Position numbers and translations under genes: made by a program. Under the pieces are notes generated by a model that was given only the letters and a program-made list of their open reading frames with translations, was not told where the DNA came from and did no database searches. Positions 36,331 to 48,691 of a stretch of 64,000 nucleotides of DNA are shown one piece after another. The stretch comes from Liquidambar formosana (lineage: Eukaryota; Streptophyta; Magnoliopsida; Saxifragales; Altingiaceae). Location: NCBI GenBank assembly GCA_039720395.1, contig CM077823.1, forward strand, positions 9,690,107 through 9,754,106. Reading direction: 5' to 3'. The first letter of the stretch is position 1. Every line of letters starts with the position of its first letter.

Positions 36331-39309
36331 TATGAACCCACGAAAAAACGGCCCACGGGATTTGGCATTTTAAAAGACAACAAAGGAAAGGAGTCGCCAC
36401 CTCATTTTTTAAGGAAAAGAGGAAAACCATAAAAATGTTTTATTTCCAAAACCTCATGACTCCATTTTAAAAGGAAAGGCAAAGTCTTAAAACAAAAATT
36501 GGATTTGGGAGTTAAGTTACGACGTGGGAAGGTTCTAGGCAAAGCCCATAGGCACCCACATCGCTCTAGTTGGTCTCTTAATTTGATTGGGCTAATTTAA
36601 TAACTTAATCACATGCAAACCAATATCAATCAATAAAATACAGCATGCATATCAATCACAAATCCATCCTACTCTTCTAGCAATCATATATGATGGACAA
36701 ATGAATAAAAGAAAAAAAAAAAGCTAGGATACTTAGTATCCTAGGATGGACTTGAACATCAAAGTGAGCGCCTACGTACCATGCATGGAAATACATAGAT
36801 CAAAGTCCACGTAGTTCGAAGAGAATAGGGTTAAACCCTAATAGTGACTTATGGTAAACCTTAGGTTTCCTTCCATAGAGATTTTCAAAGACAAATGATT
36901 CTCAATAAGATTTCAATGAAAGACATAAACTTTTGAAAGGGGGTGGGAAGAAACCCTAGAATTCACCATATCCCTCTATTAGAAAATAACCCTAGGAGAG
37001 AGAAGAGAAAAGAAAGGTTAAGAAAAGTGAATTAGGGCACTTCATACCCTACTTACCTTATGCAATTTTCTCCAAACAATGGCAAACTTAAGCAATAACA
37101 ACCTTATTTGCAATAAAGCAATTATTGCACCTGTTTACATCCTTACACGTGCTCGAAACCATACAAAAAGAACAAAATACTAATCTGGACAGAAACATAT
37201 TAAGGCCTAAAATCATCCATTAATCAAGCTAATAGCAAGAATAATGAATAACTAAAAACCCTAATACAACCAAACATACAATGACCTAACTAACACGCAT
37301 AAAAACCTATAAAAAAAACATACTAATAGTCATGAGAACATCCAATAACATCAATAAATATGATAACAAAGTCTATTCTAACCAAAAAGATGATATTTTA
37401 TGTAAAATGTGAAAAAGGACCTTCTTACGGCGAGCTTTCTTAAGCAAAACTATCCTAAGATAATTTCACGTAAAAAAGTTGTTATGGGGAGGCGCAATTA
37501 TCATATCCTATGTAAAATATATATCTTAGAACACAATAGAAGTGATTTCATGCTTAAACACATCACAGAAAGCTCTCATGCAAAACCTTACCTAACAAAA
37601 AGGATAATTATCCTTAGAAAAGGATAATCTCTCCAAAAACCCTAGAAAATCCACTATAAGAATGCAAACCTAGCATGATTCAACTATATGCAGCATATAT
37701 AGAATGACTATGATGAGTAACAACTCAAAAAGCTAACCTAAACATGCTGTATGGAACTTGCATGAATTTAGGGTTATTGAAACCCTAATTTCACAACTAT
37801 GCATTACAACCTATGAAACGACTCTAACACATGCTCAAACTATCATGAATATCATTCATATCATATATATTAACTAATGGAAACATCAATTCATGACAAT
37901 AATCACAGCAAATAAGCTATATGTAACATGCATGATTTCAAAGGACAAAAAGAATAACGCTTTCAAGCCCTTAGTAAACTAAGGGTTATCAAGCATATAA
38001 AACCATGAACCATCCTAGGATTATTCACATCACATCACAAAAGCATTGAATTGACCTAACATATGGAGCTACTATATGCACTTGAACTATCATAAAGAAA
38101 TAAGAAGAAGAAGAAGAAGGAGAAGGAGAAAAACCTAAATTTAGCAATTGAAAGTGTATTTTACCTCTTGTTGAGTTTCTCTAATTGCCTTCAAAATCCT
38201 TATTCTCTTGCTTGCCTAGGGTTAGAGAGCCTCCCTTTGATGTTCTTTAACTCCCCAAACTCGTAGCTCCCTCTTTCTCAAAGTATAAAGTGCACTTGTG
38301 GCCCCCCTATGTGATGAATATCATGTTCTTTATATAGGAGACTGACCTAATAAACCAATGACTAAGATTAATTCATTAAATAATGATCCTAGGGCTATTA
38401 AAGACTCTCTTGGTGCTCAAACAACTCAAAGTTACTCAAATTTAGAAGGAAACAACTTGCAAGGGCGGAAAAATCCGCCCAAAGGTGGAGAAGGAGTCAA
38501 AAACCTATTTGAAGACGGAGTCCTCGAGTGACGAACAAGGCCCAGACGGTTAGCCGTCTGGGCCTTGACGGCTGACCGTCCAGCCCCGGACAGTTACCCA
38601 AGGCCTCCTTCAGTTCGCTTCGGTTTTGACTCCTAATCCTTTCAGAGGTTCTACAAAGGTTAAATTAAGTCCGATTTTGACAAAATAAAAGCCAAAACGA
38701 TCGTAGTTTGAAGGGGAATACATTTTTAGACATTTTGGGACAAAATTCCTTAACCATGGGTGCATGGTTAGGTTTTACAAAGGCGGCTAACCATGGTGCA
38801 CCACCGTCGCAAAGCTAAGGTTTGCACACAAGGTTGAGCCAAATGCTTTCCAAATCAAAATTCAACCTATTTAAACATGTTTAGGATGTAAATAAAGTCC
38901 AATTGAAGTTAAATGAGAGAGAATCTAGTGGGTCTTGTGAGTTAATTTGAGCGAACCAAGAAAGGGACTTTTAGCCAACTTGAACCGTTATGAGTCGAAT
39001 TAATCTTAAATCATTAATTCATCAAATTGAACCTATATATAGACTCTATATATCCATATGAACTCAAAATAACAACTCGGGACTCATTTCAAGGTCAAAT
39101 GGAAAGTATATGACTTAAAAGATGATTATGCCCTCAAAGTCGCAAAAGTTCTTATTAACTATTGAAATGAACTCCAAATCACTTCAAAATTCATACACAT
39201 GATCTTCAATGCCATAAAATCCTAATTCAAATGCCTAGACTCAAAAATAAAATAAAAACCTACATGAAATGATGACCTCTAACTAGGGTGACAAAAATGG
39301 GGTGTGACA
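36331..39309 (-). mobile_element. Ty3/gypsy-type solo LTR, reverse, with duplication TAAGG/TAAAG
   Basis: Reverse strand TGTCACACCCC at 39309 to GGGTTCATA at 36331 (terminal CA changed to TA). The flanks TAAGG (36326-36330) and TAAAG (39310-39314) differ by one base. The other Tat LTR shows the uninterrupted site (CCCTCTGAGGTGAGATCG, near 26051). It is the same family as 6044-8751. It carries the GGAGTCGCCACCTC word near 36389 and CCTACGTAC...CCACGTAGTTCGAA at 36769-36820. Confidence 0.9.
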
Positions 39310-39399
39310 TAAAGTGAGATCGAATGGCCCGGATGTGAGTATGATGCTCACAGGTCTGTGTGATTAGGGTTTGTTGATCGTGAGCCAAATGAGGCCCGA

Positions 39400-40975
39400 T
39401 CTCCGATCAGACGACTCTGTATTGATCTTGAGAGATTGAATTGAAGATCCAACGGTCGAATTGACCATTAGATGAGAAATTGTGAGAAATCGAACCACCT
39501 AAAATTGTATTAGGGGTTCGATTTAGGGGGTTTGGGGATCGAAGGGTTTGTACCCTCGATTCCCAATCAAATAGTCCTAGACTGCTCTAAAAACATTGAA
39601 CTAAAGATCCAACGGTCGGATTGACCATTAGATGAGAGGTTGTGGGGAACCGAACCACCCAATGCTGCGTTAAGGGTTCGATTTGGTCAATTTGGGGATC
39701 AAAGGGTTTGTGCCCTCTGATTCTCAATCAAATGGTCCTAGACCACTCTAGGAACATTGAATTGAAGATCCAACGGTCAGATTGACCATCGGATCAGAGA
39801 TTATGAGAAATCGAACTACCCAATGCTGTATTAGGGGTTCGATTTTGGGGTTTTGGGGATCAGAGGGTTTGTGCCCTCTGATTCCCAATCAAATGGTCCT
39901 AGACCACTCTAGGAACATTGAATTGAAGATCCAACGGTCAGATTGACCATTAGATCAGAGATTATGAGAAATCCAACCCCCCAATGCTGTGTTAGGGGTT
40001 CGATTTGGGGGTTTTGGGGATCAGAGGGTTTGTGCCCTATGATTCCCAATCACATGGTCCTAGACCACTCTAGGAACATTAAATTGAAGATCCAATGGTC
40101 GGATTGACCATCGGATCAGAGATTATGATAAATCGAACCACCCAATGCTGTGTTAGGGGTTCAATTTGGGGGTTTTGGGGATCAGAGGGTTTGTGCCCTC
40201 TGATTCCCAATCAAATGGTCCTAGACCACTTTAGGAACATTGAATTGAAAATCCAACAGTTGGATTGACCATCGGATCAGAGATTGTGAGAAATCGAACC
40301 GCCCAATGTTGTGTAAGGGGTTCGATTTGGGGGTTTTGGGGATCAGAGGGTTTGTGCCCTCTGATTCCCAATTAAATGATCCTAGATCCTCTAGGCACAT
40401 TGAATTGAAGATCCAACAGTTGGATTAACCATCGGATCAGAGATTATGAGAAATCGAACCACCTAATGCTATATTAGGGGTTCGATTTGAGGGTTTTGGG
40501 GATTAGAGGGTTTGTACGCTCTAATTCCCAATCAAACAGTCCTAGACCACTCTAAGAACATTGAATTGAAGATCCAATGGTCGGATTGACCATTAGATAA
40601 GAGATTTTAAGAAATCGAACCACCCAATGCTGTGTTAGGGGTTCGATTTGGGGGGTTTTGGGAATCAGAGGGTTTATGCCCTCTGATTCCCAATCAGATG
40701 GTTCTAGACCGCTCTAAGAACATTGAATTGAAGATCCCAACGGGCAGATTGACCATCGGATAAGAGATTATGAGAAATCGAACCACCCAATACTGTGTCA
40801 GGGTTCGATTTGGAGGTTTTGGGGATCAGAAGGTTTGTGCCCTTTGATTCCCAATCAAATGGTCCTAAACCACTCTAGGAACATTGAATTGAGGATCCAA
40901 TGGTCGAATCGACCATCGGGTCAGAAATGATGAGACATCGAACCACCCAATACTGTGTTAGGGGTTCGATTTAGG
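39400..40975 (-). repeat. LTR-borne minisatellite, second copy, about 10 units
   Basis: The same unit as 26150-27830 (GAATTGAAGATCCAACGGTC and CCCTCTGATTCCCAATC words, about 160-bp spacing). The unit number differs slightly from the sister LTR, showing gain or loss after insertion or imperfect copying. Confidence 0.9.
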
Positions 40976-41672
40976 GTTTCAGGCATTGCACACGTTCCCT
41001 GTTCTAGGGCCTCAAATGGAGGGATGCCTTGCCCTAGTGGTGGGTAGGACAGGGTGAATGAAATTAGATACTGAGTGTGTCCAACCTAATTATACTGTTG
41101 ACGGGTTGATCGATTTTGTTCGGAGGCGGCCCTACAAAATTTGGGTGTTTACAGGGGTCAACAGATAACCCCCTTTATGTTTTAATTTTGTCAATGTGCC
41201 TCTCTTATGTTTTAGTTTTTGTCAATGTGCCCCATTGTCACTCGCTGTTGATGAAATTTGACAAAATTAATCACGTGGCTATGCACGTGATACCATTAAC
41301 AGACTCGTATTGCCTAAAATCCCTAGAACCCTCGATGGCGTCATAGCCAATTGGGTAGCCATCAACGAATGGTTTTGTCTTCCAATTGAACTAGGAGGCA
41401 CATTGACATAATTAAAACATAAGAAGGGTTATCTGCTAACCCCCATACTTCAGGGGGGTTTTCTACAATTTACCCTTTGTTTAATATATAAAAAGGGTAA
41501 TAATGTAATTATGACTACTTTCTCTCATCTTCTCTACTTTAATGAGGTTTAACTAACCAAACAGGGTAGAGAGAAAGTTACTTTTTTTTCTCTTCTCTTC
41601 CATTCTCTTCTTTTCTCTTCTCTTCTCTTCTCTAATATTCTCTCCATTTCTCTCAATCAATACAGGACCTTA

Positions 41673-42139
41673 ATGCCTTATGTGATATGATCCATACCAA
41701 CACAGACAATAACAAGGGTGGAGCCAGGATTTGAAATTGATCTGGGCTAGGTAAAAAATTATATATATTGGAAGTAGCATTTGTAGCGTGAAGGAGGAAA
41801 GAGTGCAGAGTTCTGTGTTTTTATGAAATATAAAAAGATAAGTAACCCAAAAACCAAAAACAAAAAAACAAAGAAAAAAAAAATGGAAATCTTATCGTCA
41901 TACACTAGTTGACCCTCGACATCGTCTGCATTGTCATGGCGAGAGAGAATTGAGAGATTATTTATCTGTAAAAATGGAGATTTTGTTTATTGTGTTGGAT
42001 AAGCTTCCACCAATCCTCCCCTCTCTTTTTTTACTCTGTAGTGTATTAGCTGTTCGGTGTGTTGGATCAAGAAGCTTCCTTGGTTCCTCCTTTTCCCCTT
42101 TTTTTTTTCTTTTATATTTTTGGGCCTTTTGGCTACAAG
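41673..42139. other. Unassigned intergenic DNA
   Basis: AT-rich with an A-run near 41862-41882. No gene is supported. A 112-codon forward ORF starting at 41950 runs on into the MITE at 42150 and is not credible. Confidence 0.5.
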
Positions 42140-42149
42140 AACTTGGAAG

Positions 42150-42539
42150 AAAGTGTAACCCCTCAATGTTATTTGCACACCCTACTTATCTTATTTTTCA
42201 ATGTTTTATGAAAATTATAAATGGTTTTCGTAAAAATTTGCGGCGGAGTCCACTAGAAAACATCATTTTGAACAACTTTGCAAAATAATTTTTTTCCAAA
42301 TTCTATTGTTTAAGTAGACTTTTTGGTTAAAAATGAAATAAAGACTGTAAAAGACTAAACAATCTAACAGAATTTGAAAAAAAATTTCTCCTACAAAGTT
42401 TATTCAAAATTATGTTTTCTAGTGCACTACACAACCAGTTTCATAAAAAAAACCTTTTTTTTTTTTTTTATATAAAATCTTAAAAATTAAAATAAGTAGA
42501 GTGTGCAAATATCATTGAGGGGTTTCAATAACCGCTCTC
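42150..42539. mobile_element. Foldback MITE, 10-bp target duplication
   Basis: Arms of roughly 170 bp are inverted: GTAACCCCTCAATGTTATTT, then GCACACCCTACTTAT, on the left, against AACCCCTCAATGATATTTGC, then ACACTCTACTTAT, on the opposite strand at the right. Both arms also share CACTAGAAAACAT(C/A)ATTTTGAA. AACTTGGAAG at 42140-42149 and 42540-42549 is a perfect 10-bp duplication, which suggests Mutator-type insertion. It has no coding capacity. Transcription through it would give a long imperfect hairpin RNA. Confidence 0.82.
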
Positions 42540-42549
42540 AACTTGGAAG

Positions 42550-44105
<1,556 letters not shown>

Positions 44106-45207
44106 CTTCTGTTAAACGTGGTTGGGTGTGTTCATCCGACTTTAAAAGTTTATTGTTTAAGGGCTTGTTCCATCCCTATCTAAAAAAAAAAAAGGGGCTG
44201 GTCCTATCATTCAGACGGAAATGACATAATTATAATGTATTTCACGTAATATCGAATGTACAAATTTATCATCTTGAATATTCTTGTGACCAAACGGTGG
44301 TACCTAGCTGGGTTAGAAATTCATGAGATGCCATTAGTTTGAATTTTCATTATAGTGTATAATAATAAGAATCATTCTGTTGAATTTAAGCAAATAAAAT
44401 GCTTAAATAATTATGTCGACTATGTCAAATTGATTTAGTTATATTGTACCAATTAAATGGATCAATCAAACACATTGTTTTTTATTTATTTATTTAAATA
44501 ATAATAATTATTTAACTTATTGCTAACATTACTTGATATATTAAAAATCAATCTATTCATGCCTATAAATCTGAAGCATCGGCTTCCGGCGGGATCATTT
44601 TGGTTTGTTATGGTGTTATTTACTATCGCATCAATTTAAGAAAGAAACGAATACCACTAGATATTTGCTCATGTCGTCTAGCTCTACTTGATTTAAGACT
44701 ATAAGACGAGATAAACTATTTGATTTTGATTTGAGATCGACTCGATAAAAAACTCGTTTGAATTCATTTGTTAGATAAATGAGTCAAATTTAAACATTTA
44801 CCTTTGAACTCATTAATTTATTAAGTCAAGTTTAAGTATAATACTTTAGAATAATAAAAGTAGTCAAGAATATATGGCTCAATAAAAGGTTAGTTCAAAT
44901 TCGCTCTAAGCTAAACAAACCATATTGAAACCTTACTTTTTAATTTGTTAATCTAATAAGCCAAACTTGAGTAACCTATTAAATGGTGTTTTTTTTTTTT
45001 TTGGGTTCAAACCTATTATTCAGTTTCACACATAGTTTATAGTTGGGTATAGACTGGCTCAAATGGTATTTTCAATCATCTCTTTGATTTGATGCATTGA
45101 ATCGTCTTCTTGAAAACAAAACGGATTGACCATTAATTCTATAATAAAAGGAAGCTTTTAACCTCATTTGGATTGTTTGACTATGACTCCGCGTTCTTTA
45201 CAATCAT
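44106..45207. other. Unassigned AT-rich intergenic DNA
   Basis: No gene, no long ORF and no complete repeat is visible; a T-run lies at 44990-45001. Its last bases precede the left target duplication of the foldback MITE at 45217. Confidence 0.5.
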
Positions 45208-45216
45208 AAGCTCAAT

Positions 45217-45524
45217 CACGAGGGTTTAAATCAAGGTCTCCATCTAGAGTTTTATTTGATTGAGGATTTAGATTTGGTGAAGTTTGGGACTTTGATTGCA
45301 TGGTGAAATTAATGCCACATGGTAAGGGAGAAGAATGGACGGTTCGGATTCGCTAGTAACAAAGCAGTTGAGATCAAAGAATTTGAAAACTGCTTTGCTA
45401 CCAGCAAATCCGAACCATCCGTTTTTCTCCCTTGCCACATGGTGTCAATCCAGCGATAACTTCACCATACAGTTAAAGTCTCAAACTTCACCAAATCCCA
45501 ATCCAAGGTGGAGGTATGTTTACT
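45217..45524. mobile_element. Foldback MITE with 9-bp target duplication
   Basis: AAGCTCAAT is at 45208-45216 and 45525-45533. The two halves are inverted over about 140 bp each. The best part pairs AAGGGAGAAGAATGGACGG, then TTCGGATTCGCTAG, then CAAAGCAGTT, with AACTGCTTTG, then AGCAAATCCGAA, then CTCCCTTGCCACATGG. The outer part matches at TTTGGTGAAGTTTG(G/A)GACTTT. The loop is only about 20 bp. This is a Mutator-type foldback element that encodes nothing but would fold into a long hairpin if transcribed. Confidence 0.87.
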
Positions 45525-45533
45525 AAGCTCAAT

Positions 45534-45888
45534 AAGAATCATGTCGACTCAATTGATACTAAAGTTCCAATCAAAACTTTTTGAATCATTAAAAATATTT
45601 TTCAATTGTAACATAAAAACAAAAAAAAAAAATACAAAAAACAAAAAACTTGTAATGATACCATTGATCACATTTCATTATACCAATTTTTTTTTTTTTT
45701 TTTTGTTGCATTTTATGCACTAAATAAGCTAGGTTCAAATCTATACATTCGCAAGTAAGACCATCATATGATATGGTGAGGGTTTTCCTTTTTTTTTTTT
45801 TTTTTGGGTGGTCCACTTAAGAGTGTCTATACTTGAAATCAAGACATTTTTGAGGTGTTATAGCCACTTAAGTAATATGGCTAATAGG
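45534..45888. other. Unassigned spacer with A- and T-runs
   Basis: Contains A/T homopolymer runs (45621-45631, 45688-45704 and 45790-45804), which create several spurious ORFs on both strands. No gene is supported. Confidence 0.5.
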
Positions 45889-45896
45889 AGACTGAC

Positions 45897-46770
45897 CAGG
45901 CCCGGTTCTGGGCCCAGGCGAGCAAGGCAGCCGCCTGGGGCCCCCTATTTTGGGCTAAAAAAAGGGCCCCCAAATATCTATCCCTTTACTAGTTATGAAA
46001 GCCCAAAAATCAGTCCAAAGAGAAGCTTCTCCACTCTCTAGTTGGACACTTGGACCAATTCTCCTATTTAAGCAAAAGGGGCCCTATTCTTCCAAGCCCA
46101 ATTCCAGCCCAAAAGCATAAAAACTATAAATATATATATATATTTTACTGTTTTACACGGGAATCAAGGGGGGCTTTTGCATCTATATCTCATGTTAGAT
46201 CTGATAGGCTCCCCACAATGTCTCTCACTGTCTCTCATCTCCTCCCTTGACTCCCATTCACAAATCATAACGTCTCTCTCTGAGTCTCTTTCTCTCACAA
46301 TCTCACGCTCTCTCTCGGTCTCTCCACTCTCTACTCTCTAGTTTACTCATTAATTAATTATACTAGCTTAATTAATAATTTTGCATCTAAAAATACAAGA
46401 AGAATAATGTTTAAATGACACTTTGTTGTAATCGATTAATTTCTTTTGGTATTATAGTTTTAGATTTTATTTGGCATTTGTTTTTTTTCTTTTTGGTGTT
46501 GTAAAAATGGATTTTGCTCAATTATGAAACAACAAGTATGTTATATGTATTCTACCTTTATAAGTTTTTGCAATCATCTCTTGTCATTTTAATCTATAAA
46601 AGCAAATTTTAGTAATTTTATATGCAAACAAACTTTATGTTGGTACTTGGTAGTAGGAATTTTTTTTTTTTGATATTTAGAACTTTTTTTTTTTGAGAAT
46701 ATATGTAGAAAGAAGAGGGCTCCATTTTAAGAGTTCGCCTAGGGCCCCAACTAACTCAGAACCGGCCCTG
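45897..46770. mobile_element. Non-autonomous hAT element, 8-bp target duplication
   Basis: The left end CAGGCCCGGTTCTGGG and the right end (opposite strand) CAGGGCCGGTTCTGAG are short inverted repeats of the CAGGG...type used by hAT transposons. Subterminal GGGGCCCC-type words occur near both ends. The perfect 8-bp duplication AGACTGAC lies at 45889-45896 and 46771-46778, as hAT transposases make. The 874-bp body has no transposase frame, a (TA) run near 46130, and CT-rich DNA at 46200-46340. Confidence 0.92.
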
Positions 46771-46964
46771 AGACTGACGTTACCGTGGGTTTATATCTAT
46801 ACGCTTTTACTGATATTCTTTTGGCCTAGTGACACTCTATCCAGGGGGAAGTTTATGTTTGATTCTTAATCATTGTCAAGTTTGATGTAACGAATCTTTT
46901 AATAGATGCCACAAAAAATTTCTATACATTTTTTCTTTTAAAAGTTTTGTAAATAAAATATTTT

Positions 46965-47740
46965 CTCGCTTGAATTTCAAAAACAAATCTAACCGTAAGT
47001 TTAAAGAAGATGACGATATTGCCACATCAATTTTCTCTTTTTCCACATCTGCTTATCTAAATGGACCATTTTATCCTTCTTCTTTTTTTAAGTCAAAACC
47101 CACCACTCTCTTTTCCCATCATTCATACGGAGAGCTTTTTTTGTTAATTTCTGACACAACCCTTCCTTCGTCCGTTATCTCTCCTGCTGGGGAGGTGAAC
47201 TCATTTGAGTCTCCGAGACTCCATACTCCATGCGCCATCACCGGGGCAGCCTAGTTCAGTGATTGGCCAGGGTTATCGCAACTCAGGTGGGTGACGGACC
47301 GGAATCTGCCTCCGTCGGCTACTATAGCTAGTAAAAAGGAAATTTCCTTCTTGAGGTTTCTAATTGGGATTTGGAAGGAAGTAGTGCTTGACATTTGAGC
47401 TTCAAACTTATGGAAAGACTCAAGATATATTAGCAGGAGAAGCATGGTCAGCTCGGGTTTCCGATTGGGTTTGGGAAAATGGAGATTCTTGTTCTCATGG
47501 AATATTCCGATCACCCGCCCTCCGACGGATTCTGGCCGGTCACTCGCTAGAGTGATTCGCAGTAAAGAGAGAAAAACCAAGTCGGTTGTAGAGTCTTGAC
47601 TTTTATGGCTTTTCTGACCTTAAAGGGTAAAAGTGTAAAACTGTCCGTTCATAGTATCATGTTTGAAAGTGACGTGGAAGAAAGGAAAATTGATGTGGCA
47701 ATATCACTACCGAATATGGTTTTAAAAGTTGAAGGTGAAA
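46965..47740. mobile_element. Candidate inverted-repeat element with GC-richer core
   Basis: GATATTGCCACATCAATTTTC (split as GATATTGCC and ACATCAATTTTC) near 47014-47034 recurs on the opposite strand near 47687-47707. The flanking 100 bp or so on each side also match loosely in inverted orientation. The middle (about 47150-47580) is richer in G and C and holds a reverse ORF of 109 codons that I do not recognise. A Mutator-type element carrying a captured gene fragment would look like this, but I could not define the termini or a target duplication. Confidence 0.4.
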
Positions 47741-47944
47741 GAAGGAAGAAAAGAACATCTTCCATAGTTCCATTGGACTTGTTACTTCTCGTCATCCACC
47801 AGTTGGGTGGTTAAAAAGGAAAAAGAAATGTCCAATCCTCAATGTTGATGATGATCTGGTTGAACTTGCATGCTAAGGATAGCCATTTCCTAGTATATTT
47901 TATTCTTTTACAGTGACGTTCTCTCTATCTCTACTTTCTCTCTC

Positions 47945-47952
47945 TATAAAAG
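47945..47952 (+). promoter_or_regulatory. Probable TATA box of the SnRK2 gene
   Basis: TATAAAAG sits in a CT-rich context 484 bp upstream of the start codon. A transcription start near 47975 would give a CT-rich 5' untranslated leader of about 450 bases, including the (CT)16 at 48121. No other TATA-like word is as good between here and the ATG. Confidence 0.55.
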
Positions 47953-48116
47953 TTGCACTTAGATTCTGTCTTCTCCTATCTATATCTCAGGTACCTTTCC
48001 CCTTGAGCTCAGCAAAATCCCCAGCTGTTCACTTCAAAAACTTCTCAATTCCTATCTTCCTTCCTTCCTTTCCTCCTTCTTTCCTTCACACATCACACAC
48101 CTCCCTTTGAAGCTCA

Positions 48117-48120
<4 letters not shown>

Positions 48121-48152
<32 letters not shown>
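48121..48152 (+). repeat. (CT)16 microsatellite in the SnRK2 leader
   Basis: Thirty-two bases of alternating CT within a long pyrimidine-rich 5' leader (about 47930-48330). Such CT-rich leaders are common in plant genes. Length differences here could serve as a genetic marker. Confidence 0.9.
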
Positions 48153-48154
<2 letters not shown>

Positions 48155-48427
48155 CCACACACACATATATACATATATACATATACAATCTCTCTTCTCG
48201 TCCACTTCTGTAGAGATAAAGTTGGTTCCTGTCCATTCTTCTGAACGAAACCCTAATTTTCCAATTCGTCTGTTCGCGATCTCTCCTTCAAAATTCCAAC
48301 TTTCTCTCTCTGTGTAGAATTCGAGTTCCGATTTGGGATTTGGAATTGAGGAGCGTTCAATCTGACCTCGGAGATTTTGGAGGGTAAGTGTATTTTTGGG
48401 GTGCTTTTTGCTAAGGAAAAGAGAGGA

Positions 48428-48428
<1 letters not shown>

Positions 48429-48466
<38 letters not shown>

Positions 48467-48607
48467 GAATTTCGGTGTGGCCAGGCTCATGAGGAACAAG
48501 GAGACCAAAGAGCTCGTTGCCATGAAATACATTGAAAGAGGTCACAAGGTTCGTCATTTTCAACATTCCAATCACATGCACAACACCCGTGTTTTGATTC
48601 TCTCTCC

Positions 48608-48691
<84 letters not shown>

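Larger units (their letters stand above)
22253..41153 (-). mobile_element. Tat-type LTR retrotransposon with giant LTRs, internally deleted
   Basis: Target duplication GGGGT at 22248-22252 and 41154-41158; element ends TGTCGCTTTCCC and GGGTGTTTACA. The left LTR is 22253-28006 and the right LTR is 34005-41153, itself split by a solo LTR and lacking its first 1.27 kb. On the reverse strand a polypurine tract (28007-28020) precedes the left LTR, making that the 3' LTR. The remaining internal DNA is only 28007-28209 plus a stretch after 33132. All coding genes and the primer site are lost. LTRs of this size are known for Ogre/Tat elements. Confidence 0.87.
34005..41153 (-). repeat. 5' LTR of the giant-LTR Tat element, truncated and split
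   Basis: Collinear with 23520-28006. It lacks the SINE and contains the solo LTR at 36331-39309. Its outer end GGGTGTTTACA is followed by the target duplication GGGGT. The part corresponding to 22253-23519 is missing and is replaced by the copia LTR end at 34004. The minisatellite resumes at 39400-40975. Confidence 0.87.
22214..41475. mobile_element. Mutator-like MITE, split by a Tat element
   Basis: The left part 22214-22252 and right part 41159-41475 rejoin into an element of about 356 bp with terminal inverted repeats of roughly 80 bp. One end runs GGTAAATTACAGATAACCCC and the other, on the opposite strand, GGTAAATTGTAGAAAACCCC, continuing through CAGATAACCC and TATGTTTTAATT into GTCAATGTGCC. 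The perfect 9-bp duplication TTTGTTTAA at 22205-22213 and 41476-41484 indicates Mutator-type insertion. It inserted into the Tourist-like MITE and was later split by the Tat element. There is no coding capacity. Confidence 0.87.
21979..41669. mobile_element. Tourist-like (PIF/Harbinger) MITE, split by the nested cluster
   Basis: The left end GGCTTTGTATGGATTGA starts at 21979. The right end, read on the other strand, is GGTCCTGTATTGATTGA, ending at 41669. Each is flanked by TTA (21976-21978 and 41670-41672). A 3-bp TTA duplication with GG(C/T)..TGT.TGG ends fits Tourist-like MITEs of the PIF/Harbinger superfamily. The ends are rich in GAGAGAAGAG words in opposite orientation. The body is about 420 bp (21979-22213 plus 41485-41669); all DNA between is a later insertion. 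It has no transposase. Confidence 0.8.
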
